This document shows positions 5,231-5,395 of a stretch of 5,395 nucleotides of DNA, in pieces. Below the pieces are notes generated by a model. It was not told the DNA's origin. It saw nothing but the letters and a program-made list of their open reading frames with translations, and made no database searches. A program made the position numbers and the translations under genes. Position 1 is the stretch's first letter; each line of letters begins with the position of its first letter. The DNA comes from Candidatus Gastranaerophilales bacterium (GTDB lineage Bacteria; Cyanobacteriota; Vampirovibrionia; Gastranaerophilales; Gastranaerophilaceae): positions 1-5,395 of the forward strand of contig CALVAU010000105.1 of NCBI GenBank assembly GCA_944325615.1, written 5' to 3'.

Positions 5231-5395
5231 TAAATATAAAATATTGAGAAAACTCTCTAATATGAAATCTTTTAGCTACAGTGCAAAGACATTATATAGC
5301 GAACTCATATCACTTATGAAACAATCTATTCACGAATACTGCAATATGAGAATTGCGTTACGCAGAAATCTTCTTTAACTTTTCTGTTATCTTAG

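Larger units (their letters stand above)
5152..5395. other. Gene-poor 3' end of the window
   Basis: About 244 AT-rich bases lie upstream of the acetyltransferase gene. Apart from its candidate promoter and a small dyad, I see no RNA gene, terminator or convincing coding region. A 38-codon + strand frame (5262-5378) has no proper ribosome site. A minus-strand frame enters from the right edge and stops at 5358-5360 after 11 residues; it could be the tail of a gene outside the window. Confidence 0.5.

Noticed and set aside
5355..5363. GCGTTACGC palindrome as a hairpin or operator
   Set aside because: The single-base centre cannot form an RNA loop, and the arms are only 4-5 bp with no context.
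5262..5378. 38-codon + strand frame near the right edge
   Set aside because: It has no Shine-Dalgarno at proper spacing and no clear promoter or motif; this length is expected by chance.
5358..5395. Possible C-terminal tail of a minus-strand gene entering from the right (11 residues then TAA)
   Set aside because: It is too short to judge; no terminator with a T-run follows it. The sequence beyond the window would decide.

Overview
The window is bacterial, AT-rich and densely coded. It reads as three blocks. (1) Nucleotides 1-2012 hold the 3' part of a long reading frame for a cysteine-rich, Thr/Ser/Asn/Gly-rich, multi-module beta-sandwich protein, most likely extracytoplasmic. Its true start lies upstream of the window, and it ends at a strong intrinsic terminator. 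(2) A 222-bp intergenic region with two candidate promoters leads into a four-gene flagellar rod cassette: two FlgF/FlgG-family proteins (2235-2933 and 2956-3669), FlgB (3714-4061) and FlgC (4108-4551). All are on the + strand with short gaps (22, 44 and 46 nt), and the cassette is closed by an 11-bp-stem terminator. (3) A convergent minus-strand gene (4633-5151) encodes a RimJ/RimL-type GNAT acetyltransferase. It is followed by about 240 bp without a convincing gene.

The four flagellar proteins are the axial subunits of the basal-body rod: FlgB, FlgC and FlgF form the proximal side and FlgG the distal rod. They would be exported through the flagellar type III apparatus and stacked between the MS ring and the hook. 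The order flgF-flgG-flgB-flgC differs from the enteric flgBCDEFGHIJ order. fliE, which commonly follows flgC, is absent: a terminator and a convergent unrelated gene follow instead. Several subunits are divergent. The first FlgF/G protein has a degraded N-terminal rod motif but a normal C-terminal helix. The second has the reverse. FlgB is short and lacks the usual D-G-N-x-V-D segment.

Organism: low-GC DNA, flagellar rod genes, and a large secreted Cys-rich InlB/Flg_new-like repeat protein with no sortase signal at its C-terminus suggest a flagellated diderm-like bacterium. The gut Melainabacteria/Vampirovibrionia (Gastranaerophilales) are one plausible source. This is an inference from style, not a demonstrated assignment; a Firmicute or another low-GC phylum is not excluded.

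I see no CRISPR array, tRNA, rRNA, insertion sequence or obvious new multi-gene system. The most interesting signals are the unusual rod proteins, a hairpin between flgB and flgC, a duplicated Shine-Dalgarno repeat before flgB, and a likely leaderless acetyltransferase mRNA.
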